A program made the position numbers and the translations under genes. A DNA stretch of 64,000 nucleotides from Thamnidium elegans (Eukaryota > Mucoromycota > Mucoromycetes > Mucorales > Mucoraceae): assembly GCA_025201345.1 (NCBI GenBank), contig JAIXMG010000040.1:1-64000 (forward strand), in the 5' to 3' direction. Under the pieces are notes generated by a model. That model worked only from the letters and a program-made list of their open reading frames with translations, was not told the origin of the DNA and ran no database searches. The first letter of the stretch is position 1, and every line of letters starts with the position of its first letter. Below, in pieces: positions 53,269-64,000 of this stretch.

Positions 53269-55642
53269 ATGAGTGATACTAAAAAGCCTGTAAGAATTGG
53301 ATGTTATTCTGCCTTTTTTGGTGACTCCCCTGAAGCTGCTGTTCAATTAGTAAAGAGCGAGGGAGCTAACTTGGATTACTTGGTTGCTGATTATCTTGCT
53401 GGTAAGTTTTTATTGTTAAACATGTCAAAATAAAAAAAAGTTTTAATCTGTAACTAAATTTTTTTTTTTCGGTTAGAAATTACAATGGGTATCTTTACTA
53501 TTAAACGTAAGCAACGTCGTATTATTAAACACATGGGCGGGACTCCTGGTCATGGTAAAGATTACGTTCTTCAATTCCCCCAGTATGTGTTGCGTAAGAT
53601 TTTACCTGATATTATCAAGAACGGTACAAAGATTGTTACCAATGCCGGGGCTTTGGATCCTGTTTTACTCAAGACGGTGATTGAAGAGTTATTGGTCGAG
53701 TTGAAGCTACCCAAGATCAAGGTAGCGGCTATTGAAGGCGATGATTTGATGGCTCAATATGAAAACGAGAACCCGATGAATACTGTTTCCTTGAGCCAAT
53801 TTAAGGAATTCAGTTCTTTCTCCCCTGTATCTCCTACCAAGCATGACCTTCTCTCGGATAGATTGCCCAAGCCTGATGAGCCTCTTATCTCGCTGCATGC
53901 TTATTTGGGTGCTCGTGGGATTGCTGCTGCTTTAGATAAAGGAGCGCAGATTGTCGTCACGGGTCGTGTCGTCGATTCTGCCCTTGTTGTTGGACCGTTG
54001 ATGCACGAGTATGGATGGCATAAACAAGCCAAGGTGGACTATGACGTTTTAGCCGCTGCTTCTCTTGCAGGCCACATCATTGAGTGTGGTTGTCATGCTA
54101 CCGGTGGTAACTTTACCGACTGGAAGTTGGCAGCCAACTCTCCTTATGGCGGTTATGCCAACATGGGTTATCCTATTGTTGAATTCGATCGGTCCGGTGA
54201 ATTTATTGTGACGAAGCCTGAAAAGACAGGTGGTTTGGTGACGACTGCTACTGTTTCGGAGCAAATCTTGTATGAAAGTTTGGACCCTGCTTACTATATC
54301 TTGCCAGATGTGATTCTTGATTTACGTCAAATTAAATTAACTCAGGTGGGTGAAAACCGGGTCCTTGTACAGAACGCCAAGGGCCGTAAGCCTACGGAAT
54401 GGCTCAAGTGTTGCGGTATCTTTATGGACGGCTGGAAGATGGCTGGTCAAATTATTATTGGTGGTGCTGAAGCCAAGGATAAGGTAAAGTTCCTTTTTTT
54501 TTTTTGAAAAAAAAAAAACTAATGTTATTTTAAATTAGGCTGAAGCTGTTGGTCGTGCTGTTCGTGACCGTGTCAATACATACTATCGTGAAAATGGCAT
54601 TGATCAGTTCAGAGATTTCAATATTGAAGCAGTTGGTGGTGAGACTCTTTACGGGTAAGTACAAAAGAAATCATCCGAGATGATTAGTGATACACACTTG
54701 TACAACCAAAAAAAAAAAAAAAGAAGGGGAGGGTTTTTTTATTCTAATTTTTTTTTTTTTCTTTAAAAAAAAGTCCTAATAATGCTAATCATTCTCATGA
54801 AATCCGTGAAGTTGTTTTGAAAATGACTGCTCATCATGATGACCCTGAAGCTTTGAAAGCATTCTCTCTCGAACTTGTTGCTGTAAATTTTTTATTTTTA
54901 TTATTTATTTATTTGTTTTGCTTACGTATATATATATAGACTGTCACTAATATGGCGCCTGGTATCACTGGTTTCTTTGATCGTCCTAAACCTATCCCCA
55001 ACATGATCCATTTCCCTGGACTCTACCCTAAAAAAGAGGTCAAAACTATTCTTGATATAGATAACCAGAAGGAAAGTATTCCTTGGAGTGCTTGGGATGA
55101 TAAAGCATCTTTTGATAAAGTTGAACCTATCGAGTCTGTACCTGAGGCTGTCATTAGCAAGGATGACGATATTGTCAAGGTCAAATTGATTGATTTGGCA
55201 TATGGTAGAAGTGGTGATAAGGGAGATGTCAGTAACATTGGTAAGCTTTTTACAGTATTCTCATTTGACTTCATGTGCTAAGAAGATTTTTTTGATCCAT
55301 TTTAGGTATCATTGCTCGTGATCCCAAGTTCTTACCTTACATCAAGAGATCGATCACAGCTGACGCTGTAGCCAATTATATGAGCCATGTATGCAAAGGA
55401 ACCGTTGTCCGTTACGACTTACCCGGTCTTCTTGCTTTGAATTTCGTTTTAACTCAAACGTTGGGTAGGACAAGAATATATTATGGCTTTTTTAACGTTT
55501 ATACTGACTATTTTTCTATATAGGCGGAGGTGGATTAAGTTCTATGGTTGTTGATAAACAAGGTAAAACATATGCGCAACTTGTTGTGACAGGTTTGGAG
55601 GTCGAGATTCCTTCTCATCTTTTACGTCTTTCAAAACTTTAA
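53269..55642 (+). CDS. AtuA-like/DUF1446 family protein
   Basis: Belongs to the family typified by AtuA of bacterial acyclic-terpene utilisation; the eukaryotic role is unknown. The start MSDTKKPVRIGCYSAFFGDS is followed by LDYLVADYLAEITMG, GAQIVVTGRVVDSALVVGPL, then AGHIIECGCHATGGNFTDWK and GGLVTTATVSEQILYE. The second domain shows VKLIDLAYGRSGDKGDVSNI, YVLTQ-like helices and VVDKQGKTYAQLVVTGLEVE, ending LRLSKL. Seven exons, one long (53477-54483). Length about 600 residues, typical of the eukaryotic two-domain form. Codons in the long exon use more G/C at position three than neighbours. Divergent from LAMTOR3, no metabolic neighbours. Confidence 0.85.
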
Positions 55643-57220
55643 TGTACTTTTGAAAGTCTATTTTCAGAAATGTTTAAATAAGAGACATGGCTTTTTAGGC
55701 ATATTTTAATATTTGCTAGACTTTTTTTGTAAAGGGGAGGGGGAGGGGGGTTGGGGTTGTAACATACTTGGCCCGATTGGTTGTAGTGTACTTTTTTTTT
55801 TTTTTTTTTTTTTTTTTAAGTATTTTGTGTATCGCATGCACATCATCCATGCTAACTTGATTTAAGCACAAGAAAAAAAAAATCGGCACAACATAGACTA
55901 ATTTATGTTAGAGCAAGTATATTTTTCAATAAAAGATAATCGATCAGATTCTTTATTTTTGGTATGGGTATACATGGTATTTAAGAAAGAAATACAAGAG
56001 GGTTATCTGAAGGCATTCGTATTGCTAAAATATATATTCTTTAACAACATAAAAAAAACTCGATTCCCACATATCGAGAGTAGAAAAAAAAAAATGCAAA
56101 TCATCAATCTAGACGGCTTTTTTTGTTGTTGTTGGTAACACTTTACTGATAGTTTTGAGCAGTTGAAGAAAGTTTTTCGCTTTTGTGTAAAAAAAAAAAG
56201 GGACAATATGTTACAGTCGGCACCATGATTATCATGTTAAACTCATCGACTCACCGTGGGTGAGTTGTGAAAAATGGCAGCCAAATTGTGAAAACTCCGA
56301 CAAAAGTCTACTCTGACATCAACTTTGAAAATATTATATCGAATAGTCCATAAGCGGGATCTATATTGGTTAATCGAAATGACCGGCGAAGCGCACTCTC
56401 AGTTAATTATATTGAAATTTATGGTCGTTTTAGAACAGTTGATTTCGACAGATTCAACGTAAGCAAGAATAGGCTTCTGTCTAGTTCTTTTACCGTCGAA
56501 CAGCACCAGATATATGAACGTCTACTTTACAACCATAAAAAAAAGATACGGATGGTACGAAATTGTTGACAGGAACTAAAGTGTTTCATGGATTAGTAAC
56601 TTTGAGCGCTTGAATCAATTAAAGATATTATTGCAGAAATTGGGACTCAATGACTTGATATCCTAATGAGTTGCCTTGAAGGTAGCTATGCTGAGGACTT
56701 GAAAATCCCTCGGGAAAGATCAGCTAAAAAGAAAGCAATTAAGTTGTATTGCAACCATGGCAAGACCGTGATTTGATGTAGGTAATATACAACACCAAGA
56801 TGTTACAAAAGGATGACCAAGAAGACTTATTGGGAGCGGTAATACACTTTAGTCAGCCGAAGAAACTTACGACACGTACACTGGGGTCATAGTTTAAACT
56901 TTTACGACACTATGAGCTCACTTTATATATATATATATATTAATAGATTCATTTTTACTTTATTTTAAAGAGGTCCTTTAAAATAAAATAGGGCCTGCCT
57001 GTGAATATCATCTTTTTTAGAAACTTGAACCTGTCATTCAACACTAAAAAATTTTTGTAAAAAAAAAAAGTTCTGACTGGCCATGTCTTGAAAGAATTTG
57101 AACGGAACAAGATTTTATTGGACATAATCCTATCTGATTTAATTTCAAAAAAAAAAAAAAGATTAAATTTTTTTTTTTAATCGGATTTTTTCTTTCTTCT
57201 TTCTTCTTGTAAAAATCATA
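55643..57220. other. Intergenic region with G-rich tract and unresolved sequence
   Basis: The AtuA-like 3' end is followed by a G-rich tract (55734-55756) and a T27-like run (55793-55817). From about 56210 to 56900 composition is less AT-rich with no homopolymers, which stands out. Frames there are short and interrupted (one of 67 codons at 56366-56569); a decayed element is possible but nothing is recognisable. TATA-like repeats (56926-56941) and A-runs precede the RGS gene. Confidence 0.4.
55734..55756 (+). other. G-rich tract, possible quadruplex, in the AtuA-like 3' region
   Basis: Four G runs (4, 5, 6, 4) separated by A, A and TT. It satisfies the simple quadruplex pattern and lies about 90 bases past the stop, on the sense strand. 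It could fall in the 3' UTR or near the transcription end. Confidence 0.7.
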
Positions 57221-58289
57221 ATGACAAAGAAACGTAGAACATCACATATGAGTCAACAAGGTATAATAGATATTTCAACAAGAACAAGAAAATCAATTTC
57301 AAAATCGAGACGATCTTCAGCAGTAGAAGAGAAACCACCTTCTAGACGTACTAGTTTAGCTGCGGCTATTAGTTTACTCTCGTTACCTTCGTTTATGGAA
57401 CCTACTCATCATCATTCTTCACAAATTGTCAGTGCGTTGGATGGTTATGCGCTATATAAAGTTAAGGTTGATAGATCTTGCAGAAAATTAGATTGCTTTT
57501 TTGGTGAAACAACCCCTGTGGACGTCTGCGTGAATGAGATTATGAAGGAAGGGTTAAAAGCTATATTGGAATCCAAAGTACCTTTGTGTTATTTTTTGTA
57601 TCATTTATTAGATGAATTTAGTTCGGAGAATTTGGTAAAACTTATTAACACGATTTTTTTTTTTTTTTACATATTTTTAACATGTATTATAGTTTTTTTT
57701 TCTAGATGTATCTGATTTTGAAAACCAATTTAAAAAGAAAACTACAGAAGATCAAATCCTGATAGCGCAAAATATCTTTGACAAGTATATTTCGACTAAT
57801 GCTAATTTCGAAATCAATTTAGAAGATCGAGTGAAACGCGATATTATTACGAATTTTTTAAAATTGGATAGTTCAATTACACAACGTATATTTGATGAAG
57901 CAAAAACATCAACTTATATTTTATTAGAAAGTAGTTTTATTCGATTTTTACATACACAAGCTTATAAGGATATGATTACAAATTGTGGTGAATTGACGAT
58001 TCACTATGGTGATCAAGCTACGCACCTGGGATTGAATTATCTAGTTGAATACTTGCAGTCTCAACAAGATACGCTGATTACTTATAATGAAAGTAGCCAT
58101 ACATTTAGTGAAACTCTGTTATCATTAAACTTGCAACATTATGAAACTGTCAAGTTGGCTATTCAAGGCTTTATAAAATCAACTTTTCACACTGATTACC
58201 TTTCAAAGAAAGCTTCTTGGTCATCTACCAATTTTGAAATTATAAACTTGAGCAAGAAATCAAATAGACAGAAGAACGGAAGAAAATAG
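57221..58289 (+). CDS. RGS-domain protein
   Basis: Probable regulator of heterotrimeric G-protein signalling (GTPase-accelerating protein). The N-terminus is basic and Ser-rich (RRTSHMSQQG, SKSRRSSAVEEKPPSRRTSL), consistent with phosphorylation or membrane contact. The RGS box begins CYFLYHLLDEFSSENLFF and continues VSDFENQFKKK, AQNIFDKYISTNANFEINLE, ITNFLKLDSSITQRIFDEAK, then LLESSFIRFLHTQAYKDM. This covers all nine RGS helices. An intron (about 57634-57693) joins ENL to FFFLDV. Residues after the box have no recognised domain. C-terminus basic (KKSNRQKNGRK). Convergent with the kinase gene, 87 bp between stops. Confidence 0.85.
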
Positions 58290-58376
58290 AAAATTGTATA
58301 TATGTATATTATTGTAATAAATATACCCCCCCCCCCCACTCTCCCAACTCTTTAAAAAATTATATTTGTTTTTGTT
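58290..58376. other. Short convergent 3' region with C12 run
   Basis: Between the RGS and kinase stops. It contains a pure C12 run (58326-58337). AATAAA-like words lie on the plus strand just before it. It probably serves as overlapping 3' UTRs. Confidence 0.5.
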
Positions 58377-60605
58377 TTACATCATGTTACCAAATTGTTT
58401 ATTGGGTCTATGCATATCATACTGAGTATTGTATAATAGAGGAGATGTAGTAAGAAATAATTGCGGGTCCAAGTAATAACCCATATTATTTACAATAGTA
58501 GGAGGAGGGTACTGTTGAAATAATTGGTTTGGCGATTTGGAAGCAGTTGCTCTGCGATACTGGGACTCTGAGTTTGCGTTTGTGTTATTGTACAGTTGGT
58601 ACTCCGGATTTTGATCTATGGTACTGTAACCTGCTATGGTAGTGACAGGTACAATAGAGTTAGGTCTTGGTGATAGAGGATAGAACAATGCAAGCCTACT
58701 ATCAAGCGTATTTTCTTGTTGTGCAGGTACTTGCGGTGGTGCAAATGGTTGATAGTCAGTAGCAGGCTTCTTTAGAATAGATTTTAATGCCTTTGTAGAA
58801 GGAGATACGGTTGATGTTCTTGCATTTATTAGTGGTGGTGGTGATACAATAATCTGTGGTGCCTTGGTGATAGGCGATACACTTGGTGTCTTTAAATGTG
58901 ACTTATAGGGAGTTGATTGTAATATATTTTCTTGTAGATTAAGAGGGGTTTTAACGCTATCTTCTGTTTTAGATGTATTTATAGACGAAGAGTTATTTGT
59001 TAATCCAGATAGAGAGTTAGATGATAGTGGTCTTGTATGTGTGGGTTGCTTTTGGACTAAAGTGTCACCTGATAGAGACGAAGTAGTTGCGTTGTTCATT
59101 GCAGATGTAATAAATGGATGTTGCAGTGCTGCTTTTGGTGTTAAGCGTATAGATGGATCAAATACAAGTATCTTGCTTAGAAAGTCCAGAAGTGTTTCTC
59201 TCTCTGTCATTTCTACTAACACATTTTAGTTGTTTGCTTTTAAATAAAATGCTTTTTTTTTTTACCTTCATAGTTATCAATAATTGAGTCATCATCATCA
59301 TAAGACTTGAACCCCATGATTTTATCTGCCAATGTAGCTTTACTAATAACAATATCATGTGAGCTACGAGTACGGTCTCGTAACTTTGTTTCTGTACCAC
59401 TTTTGAAATGAAAGAATTCATTTGTTCTATTTCCTTGTTTTAGCATATGATCAGAAGGTAAACTCCTAATATATATAATGAGTTGTTTATTATTTTTAAA
59501 AGGGGGTGGGGGGCGTTTATAATAATACTTACCCTAAAAGAGACACCATCATATGTAATAAAGTAAGTTCATCTCCACAGGCAAATAACGGTTTACCAAG
59601 AAACATTTCAGCTACAAAACATCCAAATGACCACATATCAATAGCACAATCAAATGGCATATGTAAAATTACTTCGGGTGATCTGTAAGAAGCCGTCTGA
59701 ACAAAGTAATGCAATTGTTCTGTTTCCATTAATGCAGATCCATAATCTATCAATTTCACGTCGTGTATATCATCAAGGCTACAGTAAAAAAAAAAAAAAA
59801 ATGCCTTGCTTGATAAATATATATACATTTATAAATACAAGAACTTTTACCTCTTTAATAGTATATTATCAGGCTTTAAATCGGTATGAATAATACGCAT
59901 TTCCTTTAATAAAGCCAATGTCTTTAATATATGAAAAGATATTTTTTGAATATCATTGATAGTCAACTTGGACCTATCTTCTAATTGAGTGAATAGTTTA
60001 TATAGACTAATTGATAATAGTTCAAGTACTGCACATGTATGTCCTCTAAATGAAAACCAATCCAATAACTGCAAGAATTTATCTTTTTCCTTTGGTCGAT
60101 TTTTTAACTAAATGCAAAATGACGAATTAAAAAACACTGCCCCCTTTTTTTTTCTACCCTATATTTACCAAACTCTTACTTTTAAAAGGATTTGAATTTC
60201 TTTATGTCCTTGGTAAAGAAATGCAGGTTGTCGTTTAATGACTTTTACAGCTACCAGTTTATCGGTACCTTTTACTTTACACTTCACTACTTGACCAAAA
60301 GTGCCCTGGCCCATTAAATCTAATATAGTATACTTTTCACCTAATAGGTCGTTGACAACTAATATATAATCATCATTGATATTATCATGACCATCGTTTT
60401 TTGAAGGTTCTCTTGGGTTAGTTAAAGTTCTTCTAGGTATAAATAATAAATCTCGCTTGAAATTAGGATATCTGTTTTCGATAATAGAAGTGTATTGGAT
60501 AGTTGCTTTTTTTAATAGGATATTGGTCTGTGCAGGTCTAGATCCAGGAAGGAGTGGTTTAAAGTCTTTGTAATTTACAAAGCCTTTTTTCTGTGTAACT
60601 GACAT
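58377..60605 (-). CDS. Divergent DYRK/YAK1-like protein kinase
   Basis: CMGC-group kinase. The N-terminus has a YAK1-like DH box (INDDYILVVNDLLGEKYTIL) before the P-loop GQGTFGQVVKCKV. The catalytic Lys is in VAVKVIKRQ, and the HRD equivalent reads IIHTDLKPDNILL. The Mg-binding loop is DYG in VKLIDYGSAL rather than DFG. The activation loop LHYFVQTASYRSPEVILHMP has HYF where DYRKs have YxY. The alphaF segment is IDMWSFGCFVAEMFLGKPLF, followed by the DYRK-like LPSDHMLKQGNRTNEFFHFK and LVFDPSIRLTPKAALQHPFI. The C-terminal 250 residues are Ser/Thr/Pro/Asn-rich low complexity. Five introns. Probably a fast-evolving YAK1-family member; key catalytic residues Lys, Asp (HTD), Asn (KPDN) and Asp (DYG) are kept. 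Confidence 0.82.
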
Positions 60606-60633
60606 TGGTTTTAACTAATTATAGGCTTCCCGT

Positions 60634-60664
<31 letters not shown>

Positions 60665-60688
60665 ATTTAGAATATATGTTTATCTATT

Positions 60689-60723
<35 letters not shown>

Positions 60724-60963
60724 AACCAGGTACATTCACTATGGATGCATTGATAACATACATGTAGTTTTTTTTTTAAAAAAAAAAAAAGATTATTATG
60801 TGGGGTTGGGGTTGGGGTTTCCTTTTTATATATATATAAATGTAATAATAACAACAAAAAAATAAAAGGAAGAGAAAAAAGAAGAGGAATTAAAAAATAA
60901 ATAAAAAATATTATAACATGATGTTGTTATTTTACAGACTCCAAAAGAGGTAAAATGTAAAAA
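60606..60963. other. Intergenic region between the kinase and alpha-SNAP genes
   Basis: A-runs of about 29 (60632-60661) and T/A blocks form the kinase promoter side. Three GGGGTT repeats occur at 60802-60820. The alpha-SNAP 3' UTR lies on the right. No coding frame. Confidence 0.4.
60802..60820 (+). repeat. Three GGGGTT repeats (telomere-like, interstitial)
   Basis: GGGGTTGGGGTTGGGGTTT, three exact hexamers. It resembles ciliate-type telomere repeats but is embedded in ordinary intergenic DNA about 140 bases past the alpha-SNAP stop, so it is not a telomere here. Short G-runs of this kind occur at several gene ends in the window. Confidence 0.7.
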
Positions 60964-62094
60964 TTAACGTAATTCATCAGAATCCATTGATTTTTTAATC
61001 TTTAACAAAACAGCAGTCTTCCAAGCATCCAACCTAGTCAACTTATCGTAATCGTATACCAACTGAGTGAAATGATCAATATCTCCTTGATCAATACAAT
61101 CTATAACTCCCTTTAATAATGTATATTCACGAGTTGATTCAAAGGCCATATCCATATTACAGTAATTACTAAGTGCTTGGCTTGCTTTAACCATATCCTA
61201 CACGTTACAATAAAAAACCATTTAGTTTTTGTCTCTCTCCCTCTCTCTCTTATTAGTAACTTCTTAAACTTACACCAGTACATAAATGACATAAACCAGC
61301 TTTAAAACAATATTCCTTTAAAGACCATTTGAGCAAAGGATCGTCAATAGCTGCTGCTGCTACCTTTTCATATTTCTCAATGGCAACATCGTAGTTTTCT
61401 AAATCAGCTGCAATTTGAGCTACCTTGAGTAAGCATTTGTTTGATAAACTAGATGAAACTAGGTGTTAGCTGACTCGTCAAAAACACAAAAAAAAAAAAA
61501 AAAAAACTTACGCAGGTGAATCGTCAGCGTTATAAAGTTCAGCAGCTTTTTCATAAGCTTCGTAAGCGTCTTGTGGCCTATCAAGTTCAGCAGATTCGCA
61601 TAACTCTGCAATGTCTTGGTAATGTCTAGCTGCAGCTCTAAAATTACCGCCTTCTTGGTCAAGGACAACTGCTTCTCTTAAAGCAGCTACAGCAGCTATA
61701 TAATATATATTAGTTTTCATTATTTATTATTTTGTCGTGTTAAAACTTCGTACCAGCTGGGTCGTTTCGTTTATAACTTTTGGCTGCGTTTTCGTAAGCT
61801 CTTGAGCCTTCAAACTTGGCACTACCACCTCTTTCAAATAATTTAGCAGCTTCCATAAATGCGTCACCAGCATTATTCCCTATACATACACAATATATAT
61901 ATATATTCTTAGTCGTATTACAGTAAAAAGAAATGTTTTAAATTACATTGTTGAGCTAATTTGAACATATTTCCTGCCTTTTCATAAAGTTCAGCAGCAT
62001 CTTCAGTTTTGTTGGAAGGACCAAAAAATGACCAAGATTTTAATTTTTTTTGTGCTTGAGCAATCAAGTCTCTGGCTTGTTGTTCGGAAGACAT
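60964..62094 (-). CDS. SEC17: Alpha-SNAP (Sec17) NSF adaptor
   Basis: Adaptor that recruits NSF/Sec18 to disassemble SNARE complexes. The protein starts [20 protein letters not shown] and has TPR-like helical repeats: [80 protein letters not shown], then [20 protein letters not shown]. The C-terminal helix [20 protein letters not shown] has the Leu-rich NSF-stimulating end. Five introns of 50-90 bases. Length about 290 residues matches Sec17. It works with the syntaxin-type SNARE encoded at the left of the window. Confidence 0.93.
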
Positions 62095-62662
62095 TTTATT
62101 ATATAAAGAAAAGAAGAGAGTACAAAGCTGGAGTATCGTTTTATTTTTTTTATTTTTTTTTATCATCGTCACAACAAATAAAAAGCACGTGTACTGGATT
62201 TTCCTACCTTATTTTCAGTGATTCCTGTCATGCCCTCAGCAAATACTTCATATATTTGGGAAATGAAGTCAAATTAGCACCGTCTTCTTTTAATTGACCA
62301 AGCTAGAACAATTCTCAAATATAAAAGAAGTATATCTTTTTTACCAAAAAAATATATGGATATATGATCTGTATTGTTACAAAGTTTAATACTCGTAATA
62401 ATATACTTGATTTTATTGATTATCCTTGTGTGTGTGTGTGTGTTTTTTTTGCTTGGAGAGAAATATATGTTTAAGGGCAAGTGAACAAGTAAAGTTTTAG
62501 GGCTGAGACATATAGGAGAGGAAGGAGTGCTTCATATTCTTGTTTTTTTCTCAACAATTTGTAATATTTTGATTGTATTTTTTTTTTTCTTGGGACTTTT
62601 CCTGCAAAAATATGGTAATGTCTTTTTGTACAAAATACTTTATTTAAATAGCACTTTTTTTT
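62095..62662. other. Intergenic region between alpha-SNAP and CAND1
   Basis: Promoter of alpha-SNAP and 3' region of CAND1. Contains a (TG)8 run at 62427-62442 and a T12-like run at about 62578-62589. Nothing else recognised. Confidence 0.4.
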
Positions 62663-64000
62663 TTATGAGAGATCCATATAGTCAGCGGATCTATTTTCTC
62701 GACTCTCAGCTTCAACTACAGCCGATTTATATTCTTCAGCAAGCGGGCCAGATCGAACGTCATTTACAAATGCTTCAAATTTAGGTGAAACACTTGGTTC
62801 AGAAAGATGATTCAATGCAATAATACATCGAAGTGCAGCACGAATTAATTCTTGGTTCTTTTCTACTTCTTGTTTAACTGCATTACTTCTCATTTTAACA
62901 TCAAATGTAGTCTTGAAAGGCGTAACCAAATCATCCAATCCTAATATATATACGTCACTTAGTTATATGCATTTTTAAAATTCGTATGTATATTTACTTT
63001 GAGTGACGGCAGTAGGTGCTACTTTGCCTAATCGAATAAGCATTAAATAAGCCAACATCTTGATATCATGTTGATCGTCCATCCCGATTCTGACACGATC
63101 AAGGAACCCATAAACATCAATCTTATCCAAACACGTACTTAAAAGAGTATACATGCACTCGTAAGCAGCCTATACAGAAAAAAAACCCCTAAATATATAA
63201 TAAATAATAAATAATTTAATCTTACCTTTCTGATTTCAAGTCCATCATCTACCTTATGTTTGAAAGGCCCCATTTCAACTGTATGAATAAGTTCTTCTTT
63301 AACTACCGTTTCATCATACAATAATTGAATAAGTTCTGAAAGGACATCACGGACTAAATAAGGCTTGCGATGAACAGCAGAGTTAATAGTTAATAAAGCT
63401 AAACGACGAACATTCAAATCGCTGTCTTGTAAAAGAGAGCAGAACTTGACCATAATGTTCTTTAATAAAGCATCATATTCTTGCGAAGGATCGACAACAG
63501 CATACTTGATAGCAGTAGCAACAGTTGCTCTAACAAAAGCAGATGAAGCGGTTAAACGGTCTTCCAACTGAGGCAAGAACTTTGTATACTCAGTTAAAGC
63601 AAGTTTACCGAGACATTCAGCAACCACAGTACGTGTACCTTCTTCTTGATCTGATTCACTACTACGAATCAAAAGAGCCCAAATTTCATCAGCAGCGCTA
63701 CTGAGAGAGTTTGTACCTTCTTTGGTATTATCATAACGAGTAATGATCTCTTTAAGAGCGTGCAGTAACAAGTAACGTCTCTTGGGTTGTTCTTTGATTT
63801 GAGTGACGATCAAAGGTAAATACTTGTTAATGTTACCAACACAGATATTACCTAAAGCAAATGCAGCAGCAAATTTGACTTCTTCTGATTGAGAACTAAA
63901 TAAAGTAATGACTTGTTCATCAATATGATCAAATTCACTTAAATCAATTCTACGACCAATTTCTCCAACGGTTAAAAGGCTAAGGTATTTAATTGAATCG
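62663..64000 (-). CDS. CAND1: CAND1 (cullin-associated NEDD8-dissociated protein 1), C-terminal part
   Basis: HEAT-repeat exchange factor for SCF and other cullin ligases. The visible part is the C-terminal third; the 5' part lies beyond the window. HEAT helices include VGEIGRRIDLSEFDHIDEQV, YLLLHALKEIITRYDNTKEG, TVVAECLGKLALTEYTKFLP, NVRRLALLTINSAVHRKPYL, then the hallmark VEMGPFKHKVDDGLEIRKAA. The next segments are YECMYTLLSTCLDKIDVYGF, QHDIKMLAYLMLIRLGKVAP and SNAVKQEVEKNQELIRAALR. The C-terminus SRENRSADYMDLS is shorter than in animals. Three introns are visible. The similarity to animal CAND1 is very strong along the HEAT array. Confidence 0.93.

Noticed and set aside
60802..60820. GGGGTT repeats as a chromosome end
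   Set aside because: Only three units, surrounded by normal genes on both sides.
1..64000. CRISPR arrays, prokaryotic operons or ribosome binding sites
   Set aside because: No regularly spaced repeats exist and all genes are eukaryotic and intron-bearing.

Overview
The window looks like a gene-dense segment of an early-diverging fungus. I infer Mucoromycota, most likely Mucorales; this rests on gene architecture and content, not on a database match. It is strongly AT-rich, with many A/T homopolymers of 15-40 bases. Genes are on both strands. Nearly all are broken by short GT-AG introns of about 50-120 bases with CTAAC/TTAAC-like branch sites. The content is housekeeping eukaryotic: cytosolic ribosomal proteins, nucleoporin, ASF1, alpha-SNAP, CAND1, LAMTOR3, syntaxin, plus fungal wall and phosphate-uptake genes and a fungal-type trehalose phosphorylase.

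Layout. 1-5846: one small unknown gene (444-1049), then about 4.8 kb of low-complexity DNA. 5847-15660: a syntaxin-type SNARE, ribosomal protein uL24 (L26) divergent from ASF1, an FG nucleoporin of the Nup159/Nup214 type, and mitochondrial EF-Ts divergent from ribosomal protein eL30. 15773-22858: a DUF255/SPATA20-type protein with several microexons, an unknown acidic and serine-rich protein, and a SANT/Myb plus U-box-like protein. 23422-29541: a minus-strand run of a cytochrome P450, a ZNG1/CobW zinc GTPase and an inositol/sugar MFS transporter. 30556-41241: an SS18/GIF-like chromatin cofactor, a PIG-Z/Smp3 GPI mannosyltransferase, a methyltransferase divergent from trehalose phosphorylase, an NRBF2/Atg38-like MIT protein and an Ecm33-like wall protein. 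42290-44753: a Pho87/90/91-type SPX phosphate transporter, followed by about 5.8 kb without convincing genes. 50537-64000: a ricin-B-type (beta-trefoil) lectin-domain protein, LAMTOR3, an AtuA/DUF1446 protein, an RGS protein convergent with a divergent YAK1/DYRK-like kinase, alpha-SNAP, and the C-terminal part of CAND1, which runs off the right edge.

There is no operon-like pathway cluster. Loose themes are membrane traffic and lysosome signalling (syntaxin, alpha-SNAP, LAMTOR3, NRBF2-like), translation (uL24, eL30, EF-Ts, with short divergent promoters), and wall/GPI biology (Smp3 and Ecm33-like).

The most unusual signals are in gene structure. The DUF255 gene needs three microexons of 7, 11 and 7 nt, two of them consecutive and rebuilding the QHAHNP motif. 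Trehalose phosphorylase needs another 7-nt microexon. The uL24 stop codon sits alone in its own exon. ASF1 has a 66-nt intron with no in-frame stop. The eL30 intron carries long, mutually exclusive base-pairing arms that could act as an RNA switch. A 91-bp TA-flanked foldback element (MITE-like) lies upstream of the nucleoporin gene. All calls come from reading the sequence; splice sites were chosen by eye using frame continuity and family motifs recalled from general knowledge.
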